Assembly (NCBI GenBank): GCA_051881775.1
Contig: JBJEQN010000016.1
Coordinates: forward strand, 1 to 64,000
Length of the DNA: 64,000 bases
Source: UMGS363 sp051881775
Lineage (GTDB): Bacteria > Bacillota > Clostridia > Oscillospirales > Ruminococcaceae
Direction of reading: 5' to 3'
A model generated the notes under the pieces. It made no database searches and was not told the DNA's origin. It worked only from the letters and a program-made list of their open reading frames with translations. A program made the translations under genes and the position numbers. Below are positions 53,476-62,342 of this stretch, piece by piece; within the stretch, counting starts at the first letter, position 1; each line of letters opens with the position of its first letter.

Positions 53476-55719
53476 ATGGATAAAAACATTGGCAGAAAGC
53501 TGGACGGACGCTATGAAATAACCGAACTCATCGGAGTCGGCGGCATGGCTGACGTTTACAAAGCTACAGATATTCTCGAAGATCGTGTTGTCGCCGTTAA
53601 AATTCTGAAAAACGAATTTGCCGACAACGAGGATTTTGTCAGAAGATTCAGAAACGAATCAAAAGCTATTGCCGTTCTGTCTCATCCTAATATTGTCAAA
53701 ATTTACGACGTCGGTTTTACGGACAAGATACAGTTTATCGTCATGGAGTATATCGACGGAATAACCCTCAAAGAGTTTATAGAGCAGCAGGGAGTTCTGA
53801 AGTGGAAGGATACCGTTCATTTTATCATTCAGATACTCAGGGCGCTCCAGCATGCTCACGACAGGGGAATCGTACACAGAGACATCAAGCCCCAGAACAT
53901 AATGCTTTTCCCTGACGGAACCATCAAGGTCATGGATTTCGGCATTGCACGCTTTGCAAGAGAAGAGGGCAAGACTATTTCCGATAAGGCTATCGGCTCC
54001 GTTCACTATATAAGCCCCGAACAGGCAAGAGGCGATATTACCGACGAAAAGAGTGATATTTATTCTGTCGGAGTTATGATGTATGAGATGCTTACGGGGG
54101 TTAAGCCCTTTGACGCCGATAATCCCGTTACTGTCGCTCTTATGCATATGCAGAACACCCCTAAGCCTCCCCGTGAAATAAACGACTCTATCCCCGAGGG
54201 ACTTGAGGAAATCGTATTAAGGGCAATGCAGAAGGAAGCCTCCAAGCGTTATCAGTCTGCATCCGAAATGATTAAAGATATTGAAGAATTTAAGAAAAAT
54301 CCCAGCATTGTTTTTGAATATAAGTATCTTACTGAGGAAAAGACCCAGTATTACAACGCAGGAGCGGTCTCCAAAGCAGCCGCAGCTGCTGCATATGAAG
54401 CAAATTCAAACGAAAAGGGCAGTCATTATGCCGATAAAGGAGACGAGCGCAAAATTAAGACCAAAACTAAAGTCCGCAAAAAGGAGCTGCCTGAGGAATA
54501 CGAGGATTACAATGACTATGAAGAGGAAGAAAAGGTATCTAAATCATCCTATTTTGTTGTAATTCTTACAGCTATTGCCGCAGGAATACTTATTATCGTT
54601 GTAGCGTTTATCGCTATAGCCTTTATGAAGGCTCTCAATGTTGAAAAGACAGAGATAGGTCAGATGCCTAATATAGTCGGATACAGCTATCAGGAAGTAA
54701 AGACCTATTATGCAAATCTTTTTGAAGTTAACGTAGAGTCTCAAGAGTATTCTTCCGAATATCCTGAGGGCGCTATTATTTCACAGAATCCGGCTGAGGG
54801 ACGTGATTATCTTATCGGCAAGGCTGTTGTAAAGGTAACTGTCAGCAAGGGTCCGAGAATGGTCACTATTCCTAACGTGTATGAGCTTGATTCCAATACT
54901 GCGCAGAGTATGCTCCACGACAATAACGGTTTTAACGTTATAATCAAGAGCGTTTTTGACGATGAAGTTGATAAGGATACGGTAATAATGACCGATCCCC
55001 CGAGAAACGAACAGGCTGAGTACGGTTCAACGGTTTATCTTTATGTAAGCCGCGGTCCCGAGGAGCAGGATATTATTGTTCCCAATGTTGTGGGTTACGA
55101 CATTGACGCTGCAAAGACCCTTCTCGGTGACAAGTTTACCGTTCAGGTAATGAAACAGGATTCCGCAGAGCCTGAGAATACAGTCATTGAGCAGAGCATA
55201 CCTTCTGTCGGAGATGACGGAAAATCAAATGTTGTTCCTATTAATTCAACTATTATCCTGACCGTAAGCACCGGAGTTGCTCCGGAAGCGGAAGAGGTCA
55301 TAACATTTAAGATACCCAGCGGCATAAAAGGCGGTTCGGCAACCTTCAACTGCTATTATAACGGCAATATCGTCGGAACCGAGAAGATAGATAACGTTGC
55401 CTATGCTTCGACAGTTTCTGTTACCATTAAGGGCAGCGGTATACAGAAAATCATGCTTGAGGCTGTTAATAACGACACCAAGGAAAGCGCTACTATCGGA
55501 GAATATACCGTTGATTACGAAGAAGGTACAGTTACCGAGACCAGCTTTGAAAAGAAGATATTTAAAAATCTGTTTGCCGATGAGGAAGAAACAACTACTC
55601 AGAATAATGAGCCGCAGTTTCCTGCAGAAAATGGTGACAATGACGGAAATGCAGAAGATGATGAGGTTATTGACCTTAACGATGATGATTTCTGGGAAAG
55701 TATCTTAAATGGCTATTAA
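53476..55719 (+). CDS. prkC: PASTA-domain serine/threonine protein kinase
   Basis: This Hanks-type kinase senses muropeptides or lipid II outside the cell and regulates wall growth and, in Bacillus, germination. I choose ATG 53476 with AGGAG. The 747 residues comprise: kinase domain (to about 275) with Lys42, HRD at 134-136 and DFG at 154-156; a charged juxtamembrane region; a membrane segment (about 358-386); three PASTA domains starting near 397, 465 and 535; an Ig-like C-terminal domain (about 600-690); and an Asp/Glu-rich tail. The extra domain and acidic tail go beyond the basic PASTA layout. Confidence 0.97.
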   Translation: MDKNIGRKLDGRYEITELIGVGGMADVYKATDILEDRVVAVKILKNEFADNEDFVRRFRNESKAIAVLSHPNIVKIYDVGFTDKIQFIVMEYIDGITLKEFIEQQGVLKWKDTVHFIIQILRALQHAHDRGIVHRDIKPQNIMLFPDGTIKVMDFGIARFAREEGKTISDKAIGSVHYISPEQARGDITDEKSDIYSVGVMMYEMLTGVKPFDADNPVTVALMHMQNTPKPPREINDSIPEGLEEIVLRAMQKEASKRYQSASEMIKDIEEFKKNPSIVFEYKYLTEEKTQYYNAGAVSKAAAAAAYEANSNEKGSHYADKGDERKIKTKTKVRKKELPEEYEDYNDYEEEEKVSKSSYFVVILTAIAAGILIIVVAFIAIAFMKALNVEKTEIGQMPNIVGYSYQEVKTYYANLFEVNVESQEYSSEYPEGAIISQNPAEGRDYLIGKAVVKVTVSKGPRMVTIPNVYELDSNTAQSMLHDNNGFNVIIKSVFDDEVDKDTVIMTDPPRNEQAEYGSTVYLYVSRGPEEQDIIVPNVVGYDIDAAKTLLGDKFTVQVMKQDSAEPENTVIEQSIPSVGDDGKSNVVPINSTIILTVSTGVAPEAEEVITFKIPSGIKGGSATFNCYYNGNIVGTEKIDNVAYASTVSVTIKGSGIQKIMLEAVNNDTKESATIGEYTVDYEEGTVTETSFEKKIFKNLFADEEETTTQNNEPQFPAENGDNDGNAEDDEVIDLNDDDFWESILNGY

Positions 55720-55749
55720 TTAATGATTTTTGCACAGGACAGGTTAATT

Positions 55750-56643
55750 ATGGAATCAAACGGACTTGTAATAAAATCTATCGGGGGACTCTATTATGTG
55801 GAGTCCCCTTTGGGCGTTATTGAATGTAAAGCAAGGGGAATATTCCGGAAGCAGAACATTTCTCCCTGTGTCGGGGATAATGTCAAAATTACGGAAATAC
55901 AGGATAACAGAGGAGTTATATCGGAAATTCAGCCGAGAAAAAACAGTATCATAAGACCGCCTCTTGCAAATCTTGATTATATTATTTTTGTGGTCTCAAC
56001 CTGTGAACCCTCTCCGAATTTTACTCTTCTCGATAAGTTTATCGCCATTGCTTCCTACAAAAAGATCGGGAGCATTATTGCCGTTACAAAAAATGACCTG
56101 AAATATGATGAACGCATAGCGGAAATTTACCGCAATTCGGGAGCGGAGGTCTTTGTTATAGACTATGACGAGCCTTCGTCTTACGGTGCGCTGTATGATA
56201 AGATAAGTGGGAAGCTGTGTGCCTTTACAGGTAATACAGGCGCAGGAAAGTCAACGCTTCTGAATCATCTTGATACAGAAAACGTGCATGAAACGGGAGA
56301 AATAAGCCGTAAGCTTGGACGAGGCAGACATACTACCCGTCATGTGGAGCTTTTCAAGCTGAAAAACGGCGCTTACATTGCGGATACTCCCGGCTTTTCC
56401 ACCTTTGAAACAAACAAGTATGATATTATTCTGAAAGACGATCTGGCGGATTGCTTTAACGAATTTGCCGATTTTGATACAAAATGCAGATTTCAGGATT
56501 GTTCCCATACAAAGGAAAAGGGCTGCGCTGTTATCGAAGCGGTGAATGATGGGGTAATTCCAAGGTCAAGGTACGACAGCTATGTTGAAATGTACGAAGA
56601 AGCAAAGCAGATAAAAGAATGGGAAATTAAGGACAAGCTATAA
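55750..56643 (+). CDS. rsgA: Ribosome small-subunit-dependent GTPase A
   Basis: RsgA (YloQ/CpgA) aids late 30S assembly. I choose ATG 55750 because the ATG at 55723 has no SD. The 297 residues show an OB fold, a circularly permuted GTPase (TKND before GNTGAGKST) and a C-terminal zinc knuckle CRFQDCSHTKEKGC. Its stop overlaps the thiN start by one base (TAATG). The rpe gene that often lies between them is absent. Confidence 0.96.
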   Translation: MESNGLVIKSIGGLYYVESPLGVIECKARGIFRKQNISPCVGDNVKITEIQDNRGVISEIQPRKNSIIRPPLANLDYIIFVVSTCEPSPNFTLLDKFIAIASYKKIGSIIAVTKNDLKYDERIAEIYRNSGAEVFVIDYDEPSSYGALYDKISGKLCAFTGNTGAGKSTLLNHLDTENVHETGEISRKLGRGRHTTRHVELFKLKNGAYIADTPGFSTFETNKYDIILKDDLADCFNEFADFDTKCRFQDCSHTKEKGCAVIEAVNDGVIPRSRYDSYVEMYEEAKQIKEWEIKDKL

Positions 56644-57260
56644 TGAAGGAATGCTGGATCTTCGGGAGCGCCGATACAAGCGGTATTGACGCAGCTTTGA
56701 TACCCCAAAACGCATATATTATCGCCGCCGACGGAGGATACTCACGTTTAAAGGCTATGGGTATTATACCCGATATTGTGCTTGGCGATTTTGACAGTTT
56801 AAAGGAAGAAGTACCGAGGGACTGCGAGGTAATGACCGTTCCATGCGAGAAGGACGATACGGATATGCTGCTTGCTGTCAGAAAGGCTCTGGCGGCAGGG
56901 TATAGTCATATCACGCTCTGCGGCGCTCTGGGCGGCAGATTCGACCACACCTTTGCCAATATCCAGACCCTTGAATTCATTGCCGAAAACGGGGGAGAGG
57001 GTAAGATACTTTCCTGCGATAATATAATAATGCTTCAAAGCATCGGAAAAAGGCAGTATATAAGAAAAGACGGGTGGTATTTCTCGATTTTTTCCCTTAC
57101 GGACGAAGCTGTGGTCACATCCCGTGGCACAAAATACGACCTTTCTGGCTATTCGCTGAAAAGAAGCTTTCCTCTTGGCGTAAGCAACGAAATTACGGAA
57201 GAATATGCGGATATTGAAGTAAAAAAAGGAAAACTGCTTGTAGTTTTCTCCAAAAAATAG
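56643..57260 (+). CDS. thiN: Thiamine pyrophosphokinase
   Basis: ThiN transfers pyrophosphate from ATP to thiamine to give TPP. The 205 residues have the catalytic region ADGGYSRLKAMGIIPD and GDFDSL, and the thiamine-binding ALGGRFDH. It is coupled to rsgA and followed 88 bp later by spoVM, as in Bacillus. Confidence 0.95.
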   Translation: MKECWIFGSADTSGIDAALIPQNAYIIAADGGYSRLKAMGIIPDIVLGDFDSLKEEVPRDCEVMTVPCEKDDTDMLLAVRKALAAGYSHITLCGALGGRFDHTFANIQTLEFIAENGGEGKILSCDNIIMLQSIGKRQYIRKDGWYFSIFSLTDEAVVTSRGTKYDLSGYSLKRSFPLGVSNEITEEYADIEVKKGKLLVVFSKK

Positions 57261-57348
57261 ATTTTGTCAATCACCAATTTTCTATGCCGGCATAATATAT
57301 ATCAAAGAACGTAGTGTTAGCGTTTTTAATTATTATGGAGGAGTACAT

Positions 57349-57438
57349 ATGAAAATTGTTGTGATCAAAAGCCCGAAGCTGCTCTCAAACTTTTTCAGGA
57401 TCGTTTTCAAAATCCGCAGGGATGATGACAACGGCTGA
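57349..57438 (+). CDS. spoVM: Stage V sporulation protein M (29-residue peptide)
   Basis: A 29-codon ORF with a strong GGAGGAG SD encodes MKIVVIKSPKLLSNFFRIVF followed by KIRRDDDNG. It matches SpoVM (26 residues in Bacillus) in length, in the N-terminal MK.. start, in Pro9 (needed for function in Bacillus) and in the amphipathic helix with basic residues. Its position directly after thiN is the conserved one. SpoVM marks the convex forespore membrane and anchors the SpoIVA coat scaffold. This supports endospore formation. Confidence 0.9.
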   Translation: MKIVVIKSPKLLSNFFRIVFKIRRDDDNG

Positions 57439-57441
57439 ACA

Positions 57442-57473
57442 AAGCCGCCGTAAGATCAATTCTTCGGCGGCTT
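57442..57473. terminator. Terminator shared by spoVM and the Xer recombinase gene
   Basis: A 9-bp stem AAGCCGCCG/CGGCGGCTT (57442-57450 with 57465-57473) is followed by TCTTGTTATTTTT on the plus strand. It overlaps the last codons of the convergent xer gene (stop at 57458-57456). Confidence 0.8.
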
Positions 57474-58460
57474 CTTGTTATTTTTGATATTGGCAAGAGG
57501 CGAGGCGTCCATAGCCGCTTTAAGGTCGTCGTTTGAAACGTGAGTATAAATTTCCGTTGTGGAAATGCTTTTGTGTCCAAGGATCTCCTTAAGCATAAGC
57601 GTGTCAACATTGCCGTGCTGGTACATAAGTGTGGCAGCGGTATGGCGGAGCTTATGTGTGGACAAGCCTCTGTTGTCAAGGTTGCTGTCTTTCAGGGCGT
57701 TATCCACTATCTGCTCTACACGGCGGTTGCTTATGCGTGTACCCTGTTTGCTCAGAAACAGCGCATTAGGCTCCTTTTCCGACTGCTTTCTTGTGGGAAG
57801 ATAGCTGACGATAGCGTCTGTGCAGGCGTCATTGATGTGGATTATGCGTTCCTTGTTTCCTTTTCCCAGCAGGCGCATGGAACGCTCGTCAATGTTAACG
57901 TCCTGAAGATTAAGTCCCACAAGCTCGCTCAGACGCATTCCGCAGTTGATGAAAAGGGTGACTATGCAGTAATCACGGAGATAATAGGGGTCATCGGGGT
58001 TCATATTTTCAAGAAGATTGATGCTTTCGTCAAGTGTAAGAAATTTGGGAAGATGATCGGGCATCTTAGGATAGTCAACGTCCTTGATAGGGTCGCTGTC
58101 TATCAGATTAAGGTCACGGTAAAGGCATTTGAAAAACATTCTCAGCGAAGCAAGCTTCCTGTGCCTTGTCTTTGCGGTGTTGCCACGTTCCGAAGCTACA
58201 TAGTTAAGGTACTGGAGAGCGTCCAGCTTTGTAAAATTCTTTATATATTCAAGGGGAACGTCCTTTATCTCAATAAACTTGAACGGAGTATCGGGCTTGA
58301 CCGCTCCGTTTTTTACTTTAAGGTAGCGCAGAAAAAGCCGCAGGTCAAAATAATACGCCTCAATGGTTTTTTCCGATTTTAGACGCACGACACGCTGATA
58401 TGTAAAATAATCGTTTAAAAAGTAAGGGCATTCAGAAGGATCGATTTTAATAATTACCAC
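57456..58460 (-). CDS. Tyrosine recombinase (XerC/XerD-like)
   Basis: The 334-residue site-specific recombinase has an N-terminal SAM-like DNA-binding domain and catalytic residues Arg176 (GMRLSEL), Lys200 (GKGNKER), His269 and Arg272 (HKLRH), His296 (LGHKS) and Tyr305 (EIYTHV). It resembles chromosomal XerC/XerD/CodV proteins that resolve chromosome dimers, not phage integrases; no attachment sites or phage genes are nearby. The start is GTG 58460, but the AGGGA SD abuts it, so the exact start is uncertain. Confidence 0.9.
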   Translation of the reverse strand: MVIIKIDPSECPYFLNDYFTYQRVVRLKSEKTIEAYYFDLRLFLRYLKVKNGAVKPDTPFKFIEIKDVPLEYIKNFTKLDALQYLNYVASERGNTAKTRHRKLASLRMFFKCLYRDLNLIDSDPIKDVDYPKMPDHLPKFLTLDESINLLENMNPDDPYYLRDYCIVTLFINCGMRLSELVGLNLQDVNIDERSMRLLGKGNKERIIHINDACTDAIVSYLPTRKQSEKEPNALFLSKQGTRISNRRVEQIVDNALKDSNLDNRGLSTHKLRHTAATLMYQHGNVDTLMLKEILGHKSISTTEIYTHVSNDDLKAAMDASPLANIKNNKKPPKN

Positions 58461-58510
58461 TCCCTGACAGGTATTTTAACAGTATAATAATACACATTTT
58501 GTACACATTA

Positions 58511-58539
58511 ATTGTAATATGAAAAAAATACTTTGTCAA
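58511..58539 (-). promoter_or_regulatory. Sigma-A promoter of the Xer gene
   Basis: On the minus strand TTGACA (58539-58534), a 17-bp spacer and TACAAT (58516-58511). Confidence 0.8.
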
Positions 58540-58675
58540 GAAGTAAAAATTTGTTTCAGCTATGGTATTTTAAAAAAATATGTGCTATAATTAAAAAGAC
58601 TTGTTAAAATAAAGAAAAAGCAAACGCTTACGGCTGAAACTTTTTCTTTGGGCATTTTTCATAGGAGTGATATTA

Positions 58676-59950
58676 TTGAAAATACGATACGATCGTGAAA
58701 AAATCGGTGAGGGCATTCATTTTACAACAATAATTAACGAGTGCCAGAAAACAAATACGCTTATCGTTCATCTTGTGACTGAGCTTACACGGGATAAGGC
58801 GGCGCTTAACGCAGTTATACCATACGTTCTTTCGGACAGCAGCAGCGAGTACAAGTCCATAACGGAGCTTAACAGAAAGCTGTCGGAGCTTTACGGAGCT
58901 TCTCTCAGGGGCGCTGTGTCAAAGCTGGGCGACAGCCAGGTCGTTTCGCTTATGTCAAGCTGCATAAACGACCGTTATACATTTGACGGCGAAAAAATTA
59001 CCGACAAGACCGCCGAAGTCCTTATGGGCTGCCTTACAAAGCCTTATGTTGAAAACGGCAGATTCTTTGAAAGCGATTTTAACCTTAAAAAGCAGGAGCT
59101 TATAGACGATATTGATGCAGAAATAAACGAAAAGCGTTCATATGCGTTCAGACGTGCAGGTGAAACTATCTACAAAAACGAGCCCTGCGCAATTTCCGCT
59201 AAAGGCGACAGAAGTTCCGCAGAAAAAATAACCGCCGCAGCTGCTTATGAGCAGTATAAAGAGCTTATGAAGACCGCTCAGATAGAAATTACTTTTGTAG
59301 GCGCTTCCAAACCCGATGACAGCGTTAAGAAAATGATAACTGATAGTCTGTCGGACACCGAGCGTTCCTACAAGGGCGACAACCGCTCTGAGCTTTCCAA
59401 AGCCAAGAATACCGTGGAACGTGTTTCTGAACAGCTTGACGTTGTTCAGAGCAAAATGGTAATGGCTTTTAAATCCGATTGCAAAAATATTCAGGCAATG
59501 AAGCTGATGAGCGCTGTATTCGGCGGAACTCCTTTCTCAAAGCTGTTCCTTAACGTCCGTGAAAAGCTGAGTCTTTGCTATTACTGCTCTTCCGGCTACA
59601 ACGATAAAAAAGGCGTTCTTATTGTAGACAGCGGTGTGGAGCATTCCAACCTTGAAAAAGCGGAAGCGGAGATACTCAATCAGCTTGAAGCTGTAAAACG
59701 TGGAGATTTTACCGACAGTGAGATAAACGAAGCCCGTCTTGCCATTATCAATTCGCTGAGAAGCGTTAATGACGGCGCACGTTCAATTGCCGACTGGTAT
59801 TTCAAGCAGAATTATTCCGGCTTATCCAATTCTCCGGAAGATGAAATTGAAAAGCTGTACTCCGTGACAAGAGAGGACATTATTGAAGCTGCAGGATCCC
59901 TTACACTTGATACGGTGTATGTTCTTACCGGAAAGGAGAGTGCTGAATGA
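58676..59950 (+). CDS. M16-family peptidase-like protein without zinc motif (YmfF-like)
   Basis: I choose TTG 58676, 8 nt after AGGAG; GTG 58667 overlaps the SD. The 424-residue protein has the M16 fold but no HxxEH in its N-terminal half. The C-terminal half keeps the arginine/tyrosine loop typical of the partner subunit (LFLNVREKLSLCYYCSS). It is probably the non-catalytic half of a heterodimer with the next gene. It overlaps that gene by 4 bp. Confidence 0.9.
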   Translation: MKIRYDREKIGEGIHFTTIINECQKTNTLIVHLVTELTRDKAALNAVIPYVLSDSSSEYKSITELNRKLSELYGASLRGAVSKLGDSQVVSLMSSCINDRYTFDGEKITDKTAEVLMGCLTKPYVENGRFFESDFNLKKQELIDDIDAEINEKRSYAFRRAGETIYKNEPCAISAKGDRSSAEKITAAAAYEQYKELMKTAQIEITFVGASKPDDSVKKMITDSLSDTERSYKGDNRSELSKAKNTVERVSEQLDVVQSKMVMAFKSDCKNIQAMKLMSAVFGGTPFSKLFLNVREKLSLCYYCSSGYNDKKGVLIVDSGVEHSNLEKAEAEILNQLEAVKRGDFTDSEINEARLAIINSLRSVNDGARSIADWYFKQNYSGLSNSPEDEIEKLYSVTREDIIEAAGSLTLDTVYVLTGKESAE

Positions 59951-61245
59951 TGAACAGAGAAATGATCAGCAACAAGCGCACCAATGAACAATATACTCAT
60001 ATAAAGCACCCTGCCGGTCTTGATATTTACGTCTGGAAAATGGATAATTACAGCACGACCCATGCGCTTTTCGGCACAAAATACGGTTCCATAAACACTA
60101 AGTTCAAAACCAAGAACGAACCCGATTTTATAACTGTTCCAAACGGCATAGCCCATTACCTTGAGCATAAGCTGTTTGAAAACGAAGACTGCGATGTTTT
60201 CAGCCTTTACGCAAAGACAGGCGCTTCGGCAAACGCTTATACCTCCTTTGACCGCACCTGCTACCTGTTCAGCACAACGAGCAACGTGTACGAATCCCTG
60301 GAAATACTGCTTAACTTCGTCCAGGAGCCTTACTTTACGGAGGCTACGGTACAGAAGGAGCAGGGCATCATCGGTCAGGAGATCAGAATGTACGATGACA
60401 ATGCCGGCTGGAGAGTATTTTTCAATATGCTTCAAGGAATGTACCACAATCATCCCGTAAAGATTGATATTGCGGGAACGGTGGAAAGCATTGCCGAGAT
60501 AAACGCAGAGCTGCTTTACAAGTGCTATTATACCTTCTACAACCTTAACAATATGGTTCTAAGCATTGCAGGCGACGTTGACCCCGATAAAGTGCTTGAA
60601 ATATGCGACAAGTGCCTTAAACAGAATGAAAATATAGAGCTTGAAACAGCTTTTGAGTTTGAACCCGATACCGTATGCAAGCATGAGATGGTACAGCAGC
60701 TTGAAATATCCCTGCCTATGTTCAATATTGGCTTTAAGGCAAAACCTGAAAATGGAATTGATAGACTTAAAGCGGAAATTGAAACAAATTTTGTTCTGTC
60801 GCTGCTTGCAGATGAAAGCTCGGATTTTTACAAAAAGCTTTATGACGAAGGGCTTATCAATTCTTCCTTCTCTTCCGAGGTTTTTGACGGCGACGGCTAT
60901 TTCTGCTCCATTTTCGGCGGAGAATCGAGAAATCCACGCCTTGTAAGAGATAAAATAATCGAAGAGATAAACCGCTGCAAAAAGGAAGGTCTTGACGAAG
61001 AGCGTTTTAATATTATCAAGAAGTCCTACTACGGTTCTCTTATCCGTGACCTTAACGACGCAGAGGCTGTTGCAACGATCATGCTTAACAACAGCATGGA
61101 AAAGCTGTCTGCTTTCGATAATATCGAGACGGTTGCAAACTGCACCTTTGAGGACGTTACAGCACGTCTTAACAAGCAGTTCAACACCGATAACGTGGTA
61201 ATTTCAATAATTGAACCTGTAAATTCCAAGGAGGAGCAGAAATGA
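59947..61245 (+). CDS. M16-family zinc metallopeptidase (YmfH-like)
   Basis: This 432-residue M16B peptidase has the inverted zinc motif HYLEH (His70, Glu73, His74) and a downstream glutamate near 145 (GQEIRM). It forms an inactive/active pair with the upstream gene, as YmfF/YmfH do in Bacillus. Peptide processing or degradation is inferred; the substrate is unknown. Two tandem ATG codons (59947 and 59950) follow AAGGAG. Confidence 0.93.
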   Translation: MMNREMISNKRTNEQYTHIKHPAGLDIYVWKMDNYSTTHALFGTKYGSINTKFKTKNEPDFITVPNGIAHYLEHKLFENEDCDVFSLYAKTGASANAYTSFDRTCYLFSTTSNVYESLEILLNFVQEPYFTEATVQKEQGIIGQEIRMYDDNAGWRVFFNMLQGMYHNHPVKIDIAGTVESIAEINAELLYKCYYTFYNLNNMVLSIAGDVDPDKVLEICDKCLKQNENIELETAFEFEPDTVCKHEMVQQLEISLPMFNIGFKAKPENGIDRLKAEIETNFVLSLLADESSDFYKKLYDEGLINSSFSSEVFDGDGYFCSIFGGESRNPRLVRDKIIEEINRCKKEGLDEERFNIIKKSYYGSLIRDLNDAEAVATIMLNNSMEKLSAFDNIETVANCTFEDVTARLNKQFNTDNVVISIIEPVNSKEEQK

Positions 61246-62342
61246 GCAATGCAGAGTGGAACACAATATCTTTTCCTGCGCTGAACATTGAGTTCCCTGT
61301 TTACAGCACAGCGTTCACCGTATTCGGCGTTCAGATAAAGTGGTACGGCATAATGATAGGCTTAGGTCTGCTTCTTGCCGTTATATACTGCTTCAGAAAA
61401 ATGAAGGATGTGGGACTTGACAGCGACAGAGCCACCGACACCGTATTTTTTGGCTTTATCGGCGCTATCATCGGAGCAAGGCTTTACTATGTATTTATGA
61501 GCTGGGATAATTACAAGGATAACCTCAGCGAGATATTCGCTTTGCGTGACGGCGGACTTGCCATATACGGCGGTATCATAGGCGCTTTGCTTTTCGGTCT
61601 GATAACGGCTAAAATAAGGAAAGTGAAGATGCTGCCGATACTGGATCTTACCGGCATGGGATTTCTTATCGGTCAGACCCTCGGAAGATGGGGAAATTTC
61701 TTCAATCACGAGTGCTTCGGATGCAATACCGACCTGCCTTGGGGAATGACAAGCCCGAGGATACAGTCTGCGTTATCCGCAAATGCTTCCGCTATTTACA
61801 GCTCTACGGGCGTAACTGTGGACCCGACACAGCCTGTTCATCCCTGCTTTTTGTATGAATCCTTATGGTGCCTTATCGGATTCCTGATACTGCATTTCTA
61901 TTTTAAGCACAGGAAATTTGATGGCGAGATATTCTTTATGTATGTTGGCTGGTACGGACTTGGAAGATTCTTTATCGAAGGTCTGCGTACCGACAGCCTT
62001 ATGGTAGGTCATCTGAGAATTTCACAGCTTGTTGCCGCTTTGAGCGTTGTTGCCGCTATAGCGGTAATTATTGCTATGAGAATGAAAATAAGAACGGACG
62101 GCGAATATACATTCTATAAGGATACGGAAGAGTCCAAGGCGCTTCTTGCCGAGACTGAGAAAAAATATGCGGAGGCAGAACAGAAGCGTAAGGAAAAGAA
62201 AGAACGCATATCAAAAACCGACAGCGAAGTTCTTGAGGATAAGGACAAGCTGGTGGATGATACAGATAAAGATGAGACCGATTCGCTGAAAGAAGACAGC
62301 GCAGCGGCAGAGGAGGAAAATAACAATGGCGAAAATAATTGA
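61242..62342 (+). CDS. lgt: Prolipoprotein diacylglyceryl transferase
   Basis: Lgt adds diacylglycerol from phosphatidylglycerol to the lipobox cysteine of prelipoproteins. The 366-residue membrane protein has about seven transmembrane segments with GGLAIYGGIIGA, GRWGNFFNHECFG and RFFIEGLRTDSL. After the last segment (about residue 285) comes a highly charged tail of about 80 residues (Lys/Glu/Asp-rich), which is not part of the normal enzyme. The folD SD lies inside this tail. It overlaps the M16 gene by 4 bp and folD by 17 bp. Confidence 0.95.
   Translation: MSNAEWNTISFPALNIEFPVYSTAFTVFGVQIKWYGIMIGLGLLLAVIYCFRKMKDVGLDSDRATDTVFFGFIGAIIGARLYYVFMSWDNYKDNLSEIFALRDGGLAIYGGIIGALLFGLITAKIRKVKMLPILDLTGMGFLIGQTLGRWGNFFNHECFGCNTDLPWGMTSPRIQSALSANASAIYSSTGVTVDPTQPVHPCFLYESLWCLIGFLILHFYFKHRKFDGEIFFMYVGWYGLGRFFIEGLRTDSLMVGHLRISQLVAALSVVAAIAVIIAMRMKIRTDGEYTFYKDTEESKALLAETEKKYAEAEQKRKEKKERISKTDSEVLEDKDKLVDDTDKDETDSLKEDSAAAEEENNNGENN

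Noticed and set aside
57456..58460. Tyrosine recombinase as a sign of a prophage or integrative element
   Set aside because: It resembles chromosomal Xer proteins, sits between core genes, and I see no attachment repeats, tRNA target or phage genes around it.
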